Shown in pieces: positions 43,969 through 53,938 of a stretch of DNA of 64,000 bases (position 1 is its first letter; every line of letters starts with the position of its first letter). Source of the stretch: Flavitalea sp966112615 (lineage in GTDB: Bacteria > Bacteroidota > Bacteroidia > Chitinophagales > Chitinophagaceae). The stretch lies in NCBI GenBank assembly GCA_966112615.1, contig CBHWDO010000008.1, forward strand, positions 62,001 through 126,000, given 5' to 3'. Below the pieces are notes generated by a model. The model had not been told where the DNA came from. It ran no database searches and saw nothing but the letters and a program-made list of their open reading frames with translations. Made by a program: the position numbers and the translations under genes.

Positions 43969-45888
43969 ATGAAATTTTTCAACCTTGCTGTACTGGTTTT
44001 GATGTACTGCTTCGCATGGTCGCAAACATCTCCATCTGAATTGGAACTGGCCAAAACAAAGGATGGCCCTGCAAAGGTAAAACTGCTTCTTAAAGTAGCG
44101 GAAGAAATTGAAAACAATGAACCTGCCAGATCTGCAGAGTATGCACGACAGGCAATTGTACTAAGTGACAAACTGCATGATAGCATTTCCTGGTACAAAG
44201 CAAATGTGATCCTTGCCCAATCGTATTATATCCGTGGTTCTTTTGATAGTTCCATGCAGGTTTTCCGGTCATTGCTTCCTATCGTAAAGACCTGGAAAGA
44301 TTCAACTTACAGGGCAATGGTGAATATGAATATCGGCATTGCCTACAGGGAGTTTGGTGATTTTGAAAATGCGCTTTCATATTGCCTTGAAGCACGAAAT
44401 GCAGTTGAATCATCCGGGGATGAATTGCTAAAGGCTAAAATGGATGATGCATTGCAGGTGGTTTACCATTACAGGTCCGAGTATGATAAGGCGATCGTGT
44501 ATGGGGAGCGGGTAATTAATGTGGCGCGAAAGCAGGGTGATTTTGATATCAGGTCGAGGGCTTTTATCAATCTTGCAGTCAACTATATCGGTAAAAAGAA
44601 TTTTGAAAAAGGGGAACAGTTGCTCAACGAGGCACTGCCTCTTGCAGTACAGAAAGGGGATAAGCGGATCGAATCTGTTATCATTTTCAATCTTGCAGAC
44701 CTGGCCCTCAAAAGCCGGGATAAAGTAAAATTAAAGAGGTATTGTAAAGAAAGTCTTCGACTGAGTAAGGAGATTGGGTCAAAGGATGGTGAGGCACTTG
44801 GCTTAAGAGCAATGGCGATCAGTTTTTTGATAGACAAGAATATTGATTCTGCTGAAGTTTATGCAAAGCAGGCATATCACCTGGATACATTGAATAAGTT
44901 CAGGAATGAAGAACTTCCTGCGATCATGCTGCTTTCCAATATTGCTTTTTATAAGGAAGATGTCATCAAAGGACTTGATCTAACAGATACATTGAATGCA
45001 AGAATTGAAAGTGTAATTGCCCAGATAGTTTCGGACCGTTCGGCAGACCTTGAAAAAAAATATGAGACAGCAAAGAAAGACCACCAGATCCTTTTGCAAC
45101 AAACAAAGATCAAACAGCAGGCTATGTGGAATTATCTGTTGATAGGAAGTGCTCTTTCAATTTTGTTATTGTCTGTTTTAAGTTACAGGAACTACCGACA
45201 TCGGCAGCGATTGCAGCAGCAACGAATAGTTGAACTGGAAACAGAAAAACAACTTGCCGCAACTGAAGCGGTTTTGAAAGGAGAAGAACAGGAACGGACA
45301 AGGCTGGCAAAAGATCTACATGATGGTTTAGGTGGAATGTTGTCAGGAATAAAATATACATTAAATACTATGAAAGGAAACCTGGTGATGACTCCGGAAA
45401 ATGCACTGGCATTTGAAAGGAGTCTTGACATGCTCGACAGCAGCATCCGTGAAATGAGAAGGGTTGCTCATAACATGATGCCTGAAGCACTTGTGAAGTT
45501 TGGATTGGATACTGCCTTGAAAGACTTCTGTAATGATGTGAACCAGAGTGGAGCTTTACAGGTGACCTACCAGTCAATAGGATTGGAAGGGAAAGAAATG
45601 GACCAGACAAAATCTATCACCATTTATAGGATTGTACAGGAGTTATTGAATAATATACTTAAACATGCTGGAGCAAGCCATGCATTGGTGCAGGTAAGCA
45701 GTGATGAAAATCAAATCACTGTTACGGTGGAAGATGATGGAAAAGGATTTGATTCAGGTGTGCTTAAACAGTCCAAGGGAATAGGCTGGTCAAATATTCA
45801 ACATCGGGTTGATTTTCTGAAAGGCAGATGGGATGTGGATTCCAGCCCTGGTAAAGGAACTTCAGTGCATATTGAAATTGCATCTTAA
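43969..45888 (+). CDS. TPR sensor histidine kinase (HisKA_3/NarX type)
   Basis: 639 residues: signal sequence (1-18), a periplasmic TPR array (about 25-350), a coiled region, one membrane helix (387-406), a coiled-coil linker, a HisKA_3 dimerisation domain with the phosphoacceptor His451 in LAKDLHDGLGGML, and a HATPase domain with NNILKHAGA and DDGKGF...GIGWSNIQHRV. Such hybrids of TPR and NarX-type kinase are frequent in Bacteroidota. Its response regulator starts 9 bases downstream. The signal sensed cannot be told. Confidence 0.92.
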   Translation: MKFFNLAVLVLMYCFAWSQTSPSELELAKTKDGPAKVKLLLKVAEEIENNEPARSAEYARQAIVLSDKLHDSISWYKANVILAQSYYIRGSFDSSMQVFRSLLPIVKTWKDSTYRAMVNMNIGIAYREFGDFENALSYCLEARNAVESSGDELLKAKMDDALQVVYHYRSEYDKAIVYGERVINVARKQGDFDIRSRAFINLAVNYIGKKNFEKGEQLLNEALPLAVQKGDKRIESVIIFNLADLALKSRDKVKLKRYCKESLRLSKEIGSKDGEALGLRAMAISFLIDKNIDSAEVYAKQAYHLDTLNKFRNEELPAIMLLSNIAFYKEDVIKGLDLTDTLNARIESVIAQIVSDRSADLEKKYETAKKDHQILLQQTKIKQQAMWNYLLIGSALSILLLSVLSYRNYRHRQRLQQQRIVELETEKQLAATEAVLKGEEQERTRLAKDLHDGLGGMLSGIKYTLNTMKGNLVMTPENALAFERSLDMLDSSIREMRRVAHNMMPEALVKFGLDTALKDFCNDVNQSGALQVTYQSIGLEGKEMDQTKSITIYRIVQELLNNILKHAGASHALVQVSSDENQITVTVEDDGKGFDSGVLKQSKGIGWSNIQHRVDFLKGRWDVDSSPGKGTSVHIEIAS

Positions 45889-45897
45889 ACATTAAGA

Positions 45898-46521
45898 ATG
45901 GTATCCATGGTAAAGGTTTTTATGGTTGATGATCACTATATGGTGATTGAAGGAATTCAATCCTTGTTGAAGAATGAACAGGGGATTGAAATGGTCGGAC
46001 ATGCAACAAATGGAGAGAGCTGCCTGGCCTATCTTCAAAATAATTCACCTGATCTGATCTTCATGGATATCAACCTTCCCGGAATCAATGGCATCGATCT
46101 GTGCAAAGAAATAAGAACTAAGTATCCCTCTATTTTCATTATTGGCTTGAGTACATTTAATCAACAGAGTTTTATTGAAAAGATGATGAATAATGGTGCA
46201 TCAGGATATGTATTAAAAAATGCCAACCGAGAAGAATTGATCCTTGCCATTGAAACGGTCATGAAAGGAAAAACTTTTTTGAGTCATGAAGCGGCAATGA
46301 ACCTGGTTAAAAACCGTGATTCAAATACACCGGTGCTTACAAGGCGCGAAAAAGAAGTACTCGAGCTGATCTCCGAAGGACTGACCAACCAGGAGATCGC
46401 AGAGAAATTATTCATCAGCATATCAACCGTTGATACACATCGTAAAAATCTCCTTGCAAAATTCGATGCCCGTAATGTGGCTGCGATGGTTAGAATTGCC
46501 GGTAAACTGGGTGTTATCTGA
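45898..46521 (+). CDS. NarL/LuxR-family response regulator
   Basis: 207 residues. The receiver domain (4-122) has Asp57 in FMDINLPG and Lys in YVLKNA; the LuxR-type helix-turn-helix follows (about 144-205, LTRREKEVLELISEGLTNQEIAEKLFISISTVDTHR). It is the cognate partner of the adjacent HisKA_3 kinase, with the genes 9 bases apart. The ATG at 45907 (MVKVFMVDDH) is an alternative start. Its 3-prime end overlaps the convergent barrel gene by 8 bases. Confidence 0.94.
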   Translation: MVSMVKVFMVDDHYMVIEGIQSLLKNEQGIEMVGHATNGESCLAYLQNNSPDLIFMDINLPGINGIDLCKEIRTKYPSIFIIGLSTFNQQSFIEKMMNNGASGYVLKNANREELILAIETVMKGKTFLSHEAAMNLVKNRDSNTPVLTRREKEVLELISEGLTNQEIAEKLFISISTVDTHRKNLLAKFDARNVAAMVRIAGKLGVI

Positions 46522-47152
46522 GTTGCCTTATCTTTCGGATGGAGGCCACTTTTTCAAAGAGCAGTCCAACAGAAAAGATGCTGTTTGCCTGGCTATCATT
46601 TTGGTATGAAGCTCTTATTCCCATGTATATTTTTTCGTCAAGTTTCTTTCTTGCAGTTACACCTATATCATAACCAATGGCTAGTGTATTGGCAGTTGAA
46701 TTATCTATTATTACGTAGAAAGGCTCTGGGTAATTACTGGCATCCTGGTGAAAACTATATATTTCAGGAACTGAACTTGATTGAAACCTGAATATTGGCC
46801 CTGCATCCAGTGAGAAATTGAAAAACCTTCCTTTAATAATGTATGCCTGTAAAGAAGATTGTAATTGAATTCCTGCAGTGGTAAATTTCATTAAATTATT
46901 CTGGGGAGTTATACCAGGATACAGATCATTAAAACCGTTATTGGTACCCCAATGTATTGTTGTGCTGAAACCGTTGACTATACTGATCCTTGGATTAAAT
47001 GCATGCTCGTGGTATGCAGTTACTTTGAATCCCATTAGGTCTTCAACACCATGACCGGAATAAGCTGCGAAAATCCCGATCTTATTTTCCAATTGTCCAT
47101 ACGAGAAAGCTGCGCATAAGATTAGCGCAAAAGAAATGAATATTCTTTTCAT
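46514..47152 (-). CDS. outer-membrane beta-barrel-like protein
   Basis: 212 residues with a signal peptide (about 1-19, AAFSYGQ). Alternating strands (KIGIFAAYSGHGVE, FNFSLDAGPIFRFQ, TLAIGYDIGVTARKK, KIYMGIRASYQND) suggest a small barrel. The ending is basic rather than a typical aromatic barrel end. Convergent overlap of 8 bases with the response regulator. No specific function. Confidence 0.7.
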   Translation of the reverse strand: MKRIFISFALILCAAFSYGQLENKIGIFAAYSGHGVEDLMGFKVTAYHEHAFNPRISIVNGFSTTIHWGTNNGFNDLYPGITPQNNLMKFTTAGIQLQSSLQAYIIKGRFFNFSLDAGPIFRFQSSSVPEIYSFHQDASNYPEPFYVIIDNSTANTLAIGYDIGVTARKKLDEKIYMGIRASYQNDSQANSIFSVGLLFEKVASIRKIRQLR

Positions 47153-47231
47153 TGGTTAGAGGGTTTTGGTTAAGGGTTTTTACAGTATAGAAAAATAGAA
47201 TATGATTATCATTAATCCAAATGCAGAAGAA

Positions 47232-47954
47232 CTAAAAACGAAATTTGTCGAGAAGTTTTTGAAGCTTTTCATCAACCTCATTTTCCATAATTCCTCCATG
47301 ATAACAGATCACTTTTAAAGGTCCTAAATGTTTGATTTTTTCAACAGAAGCAATAGCTTTATCCAGATCGAGACAAAATTGTGGATTCGCAATATTGAAC
47401 TCACCATTTTCAATAACCAGGGCGTCATTTGCAATCAGTGTTTTCTGCGAAGGGATGTATAAAGAAATATGTCCGCTGGTATGCCCGGGGGTATGAATAA
47501 TTTCGATTTGATCTGCGATCAGATCACCTTCCTGTAAAGCATCATCTATTTTAATTCTTTTGATGCTTTTAAGTTGTTGGATGAATCCAAGTGCCCATGA
47601 TTTATATTCTTCTGGTAAATGCGGTAAAGAGTTTTCAGCCTGTACCAATCTTTCAGAAGGAATGATGCCTTCAATTGAATTTCTTTCTATCTCACTGCAG
47701 TAAACCTTAATGGAAGGATCCGATTCTTTGAACTTGCTCAGTGCGCCAAGATGATCAATATCATCATGAGAAATAATAATACCTGTCAATGAAGGAATGC
47801 CCAGTTCTTCCAGGGCCTTTACAAATTCATCATATGTTTCTTCATATCCGCAATCAACAAGGTAAACTTCATTTCCAATTATTATTACTGATGGAAAAAG
47901 GTTTACCTCTGCATCCTGAATTTTCTTGCTGATATTAAAGTGCAGGATTTGCAT
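47232..47954 (-). CDS. MBL-fold metallo-hydrolase
   Basis: 240 residues, metallo-beta-lactamase fold: VYLVDCGYEETYDE, the metal motif SHDDIDHLGAL (His63, Asp65, Asp67, His68), HTPGHTSGHISLY, IANDAL and YHGG near the C-terminus. The classical HxHxDH motif reads HxDxDH here, a variant seen in some subfamilies, so one zinc site may differ. The gene starts 3 bases after tamB ends, on the same strand, so it is probably co-transcribed. Substrate unknown. Confidence 0.87.
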   Translation of the reverse strand: MQILHFNISKKIQDAEVNLFPSVIIIGNEVYLVDCGYEETYDEFVKALEELGIPSLTGIIISHDDIDHLGALSKFKESDPSIKVYCSEIERNSIEGIIPSERLVQAENSLPHLPEEYKSWALGFIQQLKSIKRIKIDDALQEGDLIADQIEIIHTPGHTSGHISLYIPSQKTLIANDALVIENGEFNIANPQFCLDLDKAIASVEKIKHLGPLKVICYHGGIMENEVDEKLQKLLDKFRF

Positions 47955-47957
47955 AGA

Positions 47958-50900
47958 TCAATTCTCTTTCTTCTTCTTTTCTCTTCTTGGCATAAAAAGG
48001 TCCCAGATCCGGTCGAAGTCTTTCCTGTAACTGATACTTGCACCAGTTCTGTTTTGGCGGGCTCCGGTTCCTCCAAGGTAATTATACGTGTCCCTGTAAA
48101 AGAATGTGAGCACAAGCCTTCCGTCGGGAGTAATTTTCCATTCAGCTGTGATGTCGGGAAGGAAAGGCAGGTTGCCTGCAGCATTCACCTGTGCAGAAGT
48201 TAGACCGAAATCCACAGCACTGGCAAAAGTGAAACTTAACCTGTCGTTCAGATAACTTTTTGCAATGGATAGATTCAGGTTGGTTCTGTCGATATTGAAT
48301 GCATTATTTCCTCCCACATTAGCCAGGAAATTCGACCCGCTATATAATCTCGCATCAAAACTTACACGGATACTTTTATCATTGAACAGGTTCTGCAATA
48401 CACTGGAAAACTGTTTACTTAGTGCATTCGATAGAACGCCTGAAATTGATCCTACCACAATTCCTTCAAAAGCAGCACCTCCGATATTTGCCTGGGTTCC
48501 TGATGCTGTTCTTGGAGCAAATGAATTGAATACGATCAGGAATGCTACCTGCTTGTTCAGTTCATTTTCATCTTTTCTTATTGATGATAAAAGCAATTGC
48601 GCATCAGGGTCATTTCTCAATGGACTATTCTGCGGAAGTTCGATCTGGAATTTAATATCAGGCTTCATCAGCTGACCTGTAAGGTTAGCGATTACCAGCA
48701 TCTTACCACGGTAGTTCCTTACATTCTGGTTTACTGAACCGCCTGTGATCCCACCAAAATTATCTAATCCAAGATCACTGAACTTTACATTCTCCGCTTC
48801 ATATTCTGCATCGATATTGATCATTGCATTGAACGGATCACCACTCCACTGGATATAATTATTGGCATTTTCCCTGAGTTTAAAAGGCTTCTTAAGCAAT
48901 GATTCAAAACTGAAATTGTAATTACCGCGGTTGATATCATACCTGCCCGTTAATGAAAGATCGCCGTTTGTATTTGCATTGATCTGCAATGCGCCTTCAC
49001 CATTTGCCTTGATCACATCCCCGGTAACCTCATCCATGATCACGTACATATCTACCAGGTTCGTTGCTTTCACATCGAGGTTGATGGAAAGATTTACCTC
49101 TCCTGATTTCTCCACAGGCTGCATTTCACGTCCATACACTTTCCACACCACAAAATCAGCTACACCACTTTCCTTACTTGCTTTATTAGTCAAGGTGAAG
49201 GATGATGAGTCCGCTGCTTCTCCGGAAATATTCATCACCATATTATCCAATGGACCTCTTAAACTCATATTGGCCCTTGCAATCACTTTTCCATAGAAAG
49301 GATCTGTTCCGTTATTTTCAGTAGCAAGTACCAATAATTTATTTGTATTGAGGTTGAAGTCAAATCCAAGATCATCAAATCCCTGGTGATACATTACTCC
49401 ATTTCGAACCTGGCCATAATTTCCAAGTGTGTCTCTTAAATTGAATGTTCCAAAATCGATCCTGTCTTCAAGGAAGTTGAACTCCGCAACGGGTACAGTA
49501 TACACCACATTGGTGAATTTTACACGTAGCCTTCCGTCTGCAAGCCTTATCCTGCCTAAATAATCAAGATTCGTACTTGGCCCCTGGATCCTTAAAGTTC
49601 CGGTTGCCTTTCCATCGATCTCAGAAAATACTCCTCCAAGATATTTCTGTAAAACACCTATCCTTGTTTCATTGAGTTTTACATTGATGCCAAGGTTTTC
49701 ATCCCGACTGCTGTCTTTTAATGTATACACACCTTCTGCATCGAAGATATAGTTGAGGTTTTCAGATTTTGCTCCAAAGTTGACAGTTCCAGTCCTTGCA
49801 TTATAGAATCCATTCAACTGAACTTTTCCAATTGAATCATTCTCAAACCTGAATTGCTCCGCTTCCGTTTGTGCATCTATCTGGAATTTTCCAAACGGAT
49901 CAATGATATTGATTGAACCTGTCATCAGTCCTTCCATTCTCATATCTCTTAAAAAGAATGGCGTGAAGTCTCCAATATTCAGTTTCTGAAGGTCTACCCG
50001 GATGTCCTGTGTGTTCCCGATATCCGATGGAACTGTAGTGACTTCGATCGATTGATCATTGTTGAAGATCCGGATATTATCTGCTGAAATCAGGTCCCTT
50101 GTAAATACCAGTTCGCCATTCTTGTTAATGGTCCAGTTCTTTCCGTTCAGATCAAAATTCGATTCATTGAATGTGATCTTTGCACCTGTTTCCAGTGTTT
50201 GCACCTGGGCAGATAAATTCGCTGCATTCAGCGCCTGGTTTGCACTGGTATTGATCACCACATCAGATATATCATTTGAAGACCTGATCTTGACATATGT
50301 ATCCGGGAAATGCAGGCTGTCATTCAACGCTACATCATACACACGTGTTTCTACATTCAGGCTATCGTAATTTCCTTTTGCATTCAGGTCGATATTCGTT
50401 AACAGGATATTGCTCACTTTTAACGACGGAACACTTGCAGTAAGATCTAATTTATTTTCATAAGTGTTGATACTTCCGCTGATCGTACTGTAATTGAGCC
50501 CTTCTACCTGGTCCTGGAATAATTTCAAATATTCACTTACATTTTTTGTAGTGATCACGAAACTGAAATTCTCGTTCTTGGGTTTTTCCTTGCCAGGTTT
50601 GATATATGCAGGATAATATTGCTGAAGAAAACTTCTCACAGAATTTGGAAGATCCTTTAAAGAAAACTGTCCCACCAGTGCTGCATCAAACTCATTACTT
50701 TGTGCAATGATCGATCGTTGTCCATTTGTAATGGAGGAAGTGATCATCAATGAATCAAACCCAGTGCTAACGCCATTCCGGTAAATGCTTGCTTCATAAA
50801 CTCTGGCAGTACCGAGGAAATTGTCGATGTTGTCGCCTGTGAAATTCAGATCAAATTTTCCTCCGAATTCTATATTGTCTTTACTTAGGTTAAGCGCTTT

Positions 50901-52757
50901 TAAACTGGTTGGTTCAATTTGTCCGAGTACATTGAATACGGGGAGCTTGCCGGTAAAATCGATATCTCCATTCAAGGATGCAACCAGGTTTGGATCATTA
51001 ATATCCAATTCACCATTGAATTTATTTTTCCTGATGGCTCCTTTGACGGTGATCTGCTGGTATGCATAATTTTGGAATTCAAACTGCCGGATATTTCCAT
51101 CAACTTCCGCATTGAGTGATTTTGCATTCAGTCCAACACCTTTGATGGATGCATTCAGGGAGATCTTACCGAACTGGCTGTTGTCAATGAATTGACCGAG
51201 TTGAAATGCTTCAGTTTTGAGTGTTCCGGAATACCGCGAAGGGCCGTTGTCAGGGATCTTCATGTTAAGGTCGGTTGTCAGAACGCCAAGATTGGTCCTG
51301 AATGTACCATAGCTTACGAAGTCACTGATAAACCCTGTGAAGTTTCCGGTGAACCTCAAAAACCCGATCTTATCCAGCCTTGGCTGGGTGATCATTTTAA
51401 TGGAGGGAGCAAATTTTACGATATCCGGGTATGTTGTTCGAAGGTCGCGGGCAACAAAATCTATGTATGTTTTCTTAATATCCGGCAAACCGCTGATGCT
51501 TACATCTCCATTGACATAAGAATCAGAACCGGCATAGATCATAAGGTTTTTGGCATTCAGATTTTCTACAGTTCCTTTCACTGAACCACTGGCAACAATC
51601 TGCTTTTTCCAGTCTTTCAGTTCCGGAGCGAAGAATGCAATATCATCACTATTGATCTCCGATTTATTGAAATTGCCTTCCATGCGCACTCTTGATATGA
51701 AGTAAGCCATATCATCAAATGTGCTGTATCGCATTGCGAAGAAATCGTGGAGGTAACTTTTATTGGTGCGGAGGTCGAGGTTGGCAAATTCCATTGCTTC
51801 CGGGTGCATGCGCATGTCGGCCGCAAGTTTTCTGACCAGGAAACCGCTTCTTTCTTTGGTTGATAACTGGATCTTTGCTTTGATCGAGTCTTTTACAAAT
51901 TGAACGTTCTGAAAATCGGCATTGATGGAAGCAAACTGCATATGTTGTCCATCGAAATAGGGCAGTGGCTCCTGTCCATTATCAACATCGCTGCTGAATA
52001 TTCCATCGCGCAGCAAAACCTTTTTGATGCTGACATCCCAGCCTTCCGGGTTCCAGCGAAGATTCTTTTCATCGTTGATGAATTCTTCTTCTTCCGTTGG
52101 AGGTCTTGGTTTCCTGGCAGGGTTACCTTCATAATTGTAGATCGCAAATGAAGGTTTTATGATCGATAGAGAATTGATAACGATACGGTGGTTCTTCAGG
52201 TCAAACACATCGGTGCTCAGGTCGAGGGAGCCAATTACTGCCGACATATTTTCTCCTCTCCAACCGTCTTTCTGAACGATGGCAATATTGTCGAGTTCAA
52301 GCTGGTTAAGCACCAGGTTGATGTCTTTCTTTTGTTTTTTGGCTGGTGCAGGACTTGAGAAATAGTCGATCAGGAACTGGTAATTCCAGACAGAGTCCGT
52401 GCGGTTAAGGTGTATGACTGCATCCTGCAGTGCGATATATTTCAATTCGATTGAGTCGGAAAAGAAGAACCAGTCGGTCAGGTTCACGGTTGCTTTACCT
52501 GCATACAAAAGGGTGTCTTTTCTAAGGTCCTTAATGAGGGCCCCTTCCAGCAGCATTTTATTGAACAGGTCGAAATCAACATGTTTGATCTGTACGGTGG
52601 TGTTCAGGTTCCTGGAGAGTGTACGGGTAACCCTGTGAACGATAAAATTCTGTACGAAAGTTGTTTGTATAAGCAGCCAGGCCAGGATGATCAATCCGAT
52701 CAACGCCAGCAAAACCGTCCGGGATATTTTCCAGAATGTTTTCAGGGGCTTATAAAT
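47958..52757 (-). CDS. tamB: TamB-type translocation and assembly protein
   Basis: About 1600 residues. After the N-terminal membrane anchor (LLALIGLIILAWLLIQTTFVQNFIV) there are long runs of beta strands and a C-terminal TamB domain with NYRGKMLVIANLTGQLMKPDIKFQIELP and LLSSIRKDENELNKQVAFLIVFNSF. TamB-like proteins bridge the inner and outer membrane and are thought to move lipids or help barrel assembly. No ATG or GTG precedes the anchor. The frame is open from 52769, and I extend it to ATT 52757 (ITYKPL-like basic N-terminus) because a good promoter lies just before; TTG 52712 and CTG 52745 are alternatives. MBL-fold gene follows by 3 bases. Confidence 0.85.
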   Translation of the reverse strand: MYKPLKTFWKISRTVLLALIGLIILAWLLIQTTFVQNFIVHRVTRTLSRNLNTTVQIKHVDFDLFNKMLLEGALIKDLRKDTLLYAGKATVNLTDWFFFSDSIELKYIALQDAVIHLNRTDSVWNYQFLIDYFSSPAPAKKQKKDINLVLNQLELDNIAIVQKDGWRGENMSAVIGSLDLSTDVFDLKNHRIVINSLSIIKPSFAIYNYEGNPARKPRPPTEEEEFINDEKNLRWNPEGWDVSIKKVLLRDGIFSSDVDNGQEPLPYFDGQHMQFASINADFQNVQFVKDSIKAKIQLSTKERSGFLVRKLAADMRMHPEAMEFANLDLRTNKSYLHDFFAMRYSTFDDMAYFISRVRMEGNFNKSEINSDDIAFFAPELKDWKKQIVASGSVKGTVENLNAKNLMIYAGSDSYVNGDVSISGLPDIKKTYIDFVARDLRTTYPDIVKFAPSIKMITQPRLDKIGFLRFTGNFTGFISDFVSYGTFRTNLGVLTTDLNMKIPDNGPSRYSGTLKTEAFQLGQFIDNSQFGKISLNASIKGVGLNAKSLNAEVDGNIRQFEFQNYAYQQITVKGAIRKNKFNGELDINDPNLVASLNGDIDFTGKLPVFNVLGQIEPTSLKALNLSKDNIEFGGKFDLNFTGDNIDNFLGTARVYEASIYRNGVSTGFDSLMITSSITNGQRSIIAQSNEFDAALVGQFSLKDLPNSVRSFLQQYYPAYIKPGKEKPKNENFSFVITTKNVSEYLKLFQDQVEGLNYSTISGSINTYENKLDLTASVPSLKVSNILLTNIDLNAKGNYDSLNVETRVYDVALNDSLHFPDTYVKIRSSNDISDVVINTSANQALNAANLSAQVQTLETGAKITFNESNFDLNGKNWTINKNGELVFTRDLISADNIRIFNNDQSIEVTTVPSDIGNTQDIRVDLQKLNIGDFTPFFLRDMRMEGLMTGSINIIDPFGKFQIDAQTEAEQFRFENDSIGKVQLNGFYNARTGTVNFGAKSENLNYIFDAEGVYTLKDSSRDENLGINVKLNETRIGVLQKYLGGVFSEIDGKATGTLRIQGPSTNLDYLGRIRLADGRLRVKFTNVVYTVPVAEFNFLEDRIDFGTFNLRDTLGNYGQVRNGVMYHQGFDDLGFDFNLNTNKLLVLATENNGTDPFYGKVIARANMSLRGPLDNMVMNISGEAADSSSFTLTNKASKESGVADFVVWKVYGREMQPVEKSGEVNLSINLDVKATNLVDMYVIMDEVTGDVIKANGEGALQINANTNGDLSLTGRYDINRGNYNFSFESLLKKPFKLRENANNYIQWSGDPFNAMINIDAEYEAENVKFSDLGLDNFGGITGGSVNQNVRNYRGKMLVIANLTGQLMKPDIKFQIELPQNSPLRNDPDAQLLLSSIRKDENELNKQVAFLIVFNSFAPRTASGTQANIGGAAFEGIVVGSISGVLSNALSKQFSSVLQNLFNDKSIRVSFDARLYSGSNFLANVGGNNAFNIDRTNLNLSIAKSYLNDRLSFTFASAVDFGLTSAQVNAAGNLPFLPDITAEWKITPDGRLVLTFFYRDTYNYLGGTGARQNRTGASISYRKDFDRIWDLFMPRREKKKKEN

Positions 52758-52764
52758 TGGTTTG

Positions 52765-52794
52765 CAAAGTTATAGATTCGGTTTCGCTGAGCAA
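52765..52794 (-). promoter_or_regulatory. promoter of tamB
   Basis: On the minus strand TTG (52794-52792), 19-base spacer, TAACTTTG (52772-52765): an exact match to the Bacteroidota consensus. It fixes the transcription start just before the candidate start codons. Confidence 0.6.
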
Positions 52795-52869
52795 ATTCAA
52801 TACCATATAGTTACAGATGTCTGAACTTTATAAAAGTATATATTGCAGGCTTCACAGAAAATTATAAAC

Positions 52870-53913
52870 ATGAGATTCTTACAAATATTTGTATGGATGG
52901 TGGTATTTAACGCCGCATTAGGACAGGCAAAGAAAAATCAGCCTGTGTTGGTGATCCATGGAGGTGCCGGAACGATCCTGAAAAGCCAGATGACGCCTGA
53001 GCGCGAAAAAGCTTATAAAGAAAGCCTGCAACGTGCACTGGACAAGGGTTATGCCATTCTTGAAAAGGGAGGGACTTCTCTTGATGCAGTGGAGGCAGCA
53101 GTGAGGGTACTGGAAGACGATCCTTTATTCAATGCTGGAAAGGGTGCTGTTTTCACCAACGAAGGAAAGAATGAACTCGATGCTTCGATCATGGATGGAA
53201 AAACACTTGCGGCCGGTTCGGTGGCTGGGGTAACGGTGATCAGGAACCCCATCACGGCTGCCAGGGCGGTGATGGAAAAAAGTGAACATGTGATGATGGT
53301 GGGAAAGGGAGCTGAGCAATTTGCGCAACAGCAGGGACTGCAGATCGTTGATCCTTCATATTTCTATACAGAAGCCAGGTGGAAAGGACTTGAGTCTGCC
53401 AAAGCTAAAGACAGTCTAAAAGTGGAACTGGATCATGCCGATACAGTAAAGAAAGTGGCAGGGCTGAAACAGCCGGGGTTCTATGATTACAAGTATGGAA
53501 CCGTTGGTGCTGTGGCTTTAGATATGAGTGGAAATCTTGCCGCAGCTACCAGTACGGGTGGGATGACCAATAAGAAATTCGGAAGGGTAGGAGATGCGCC
53601 AATCATTGGTGCAGGAACCTATGCCAATAATGCCACCTGTGCGATCAGTTGTACCGGTTGGGGCGAATATTTCATCCGGCTGGTGATGGCCAAAAGCATC
53701 AGTGATATGATGGAATTTGGAAAAATGCCTTTACAATCAGCAGCAAACGAGATGGTGATGAAGCGACTTGGAGCATTGGGTGGTGATGGCGGTCTGATCG
53801 CCCTGGATAAAAATGGTAATATCGCGATGCCATTCAATACGGAAGGGATGTACAGAGGATGGAAGAAAGGGGGAGTTGTGGAGGTGAAGATATATGGGGA
53901 AGAGAAGAAGTGA
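52870..53913 (+). CDS. isoaspartyl peptidase / type 2 L-asparaginase, secreted
   Basis: 347 residues from ATG 52870 (MRFLQIFVWMV), which opens a signal peptide (cleavage near LGQ, residue 19). Ntn-hydrolase signatures: VIHGGAGT, LDAVEAAVRVLEDDPLFNAGKGAVFTNEG, the autocleavage/nucleophile Thr211 in YKYGTVGAVALD, and ATSTGGMTNKKFGRVGDAPIIGAGTYA. It removes isoaspartyl residues or deamidates asparagine in the periplasm. The C-terminal GEEKK and stop are written by a GAAGAAGTG repeat. Confidence 0.94.
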   Translation: MRFLQIFVWMVVFNAALGQAKKNQPVLVIHGGAGTILKSQMTPEREKAYKESLQRALDKGYAILEKGGTSLDAVEAAVRVLEDDPLFNAGKGAVFTNEGKNELDASIMDGKTLAAGSVAGVTVIRNPITAARAVMEKSEHVMMVGKGAEQFAQQQGLQIVDPSYFYTEARWKGLESAKAKDSLKVELDHADTVKKVAGLKQPGFYDYKYGTVGAVALDMSGNLAAATSTGGMTNKKFGRVGDAPIIGAGTYANNATCAISCTGWGEYFIRLVMAKSISDMMEFGKMPLQSAANEMVMKRLGALGGDGGLIALDKNGNIAMPFNTEGMYRGWKKGGVVEVKIYGEEKK

Positions 53914-53932
53914 TGAAGTGTAGAAGTATAAT
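53895..53932 (+). repeat. GAAGAAGTG purine repeat at the asparaginase stop
   Basis: GGGGAAGAGAAGAAGTGATGAAGTGTAGAAG-like units; the TGA stop (53911-53913) is inside. Same units as in bactofilin. Confidence 0.6.
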
Positions 53933-53938
53933 ATTTTT

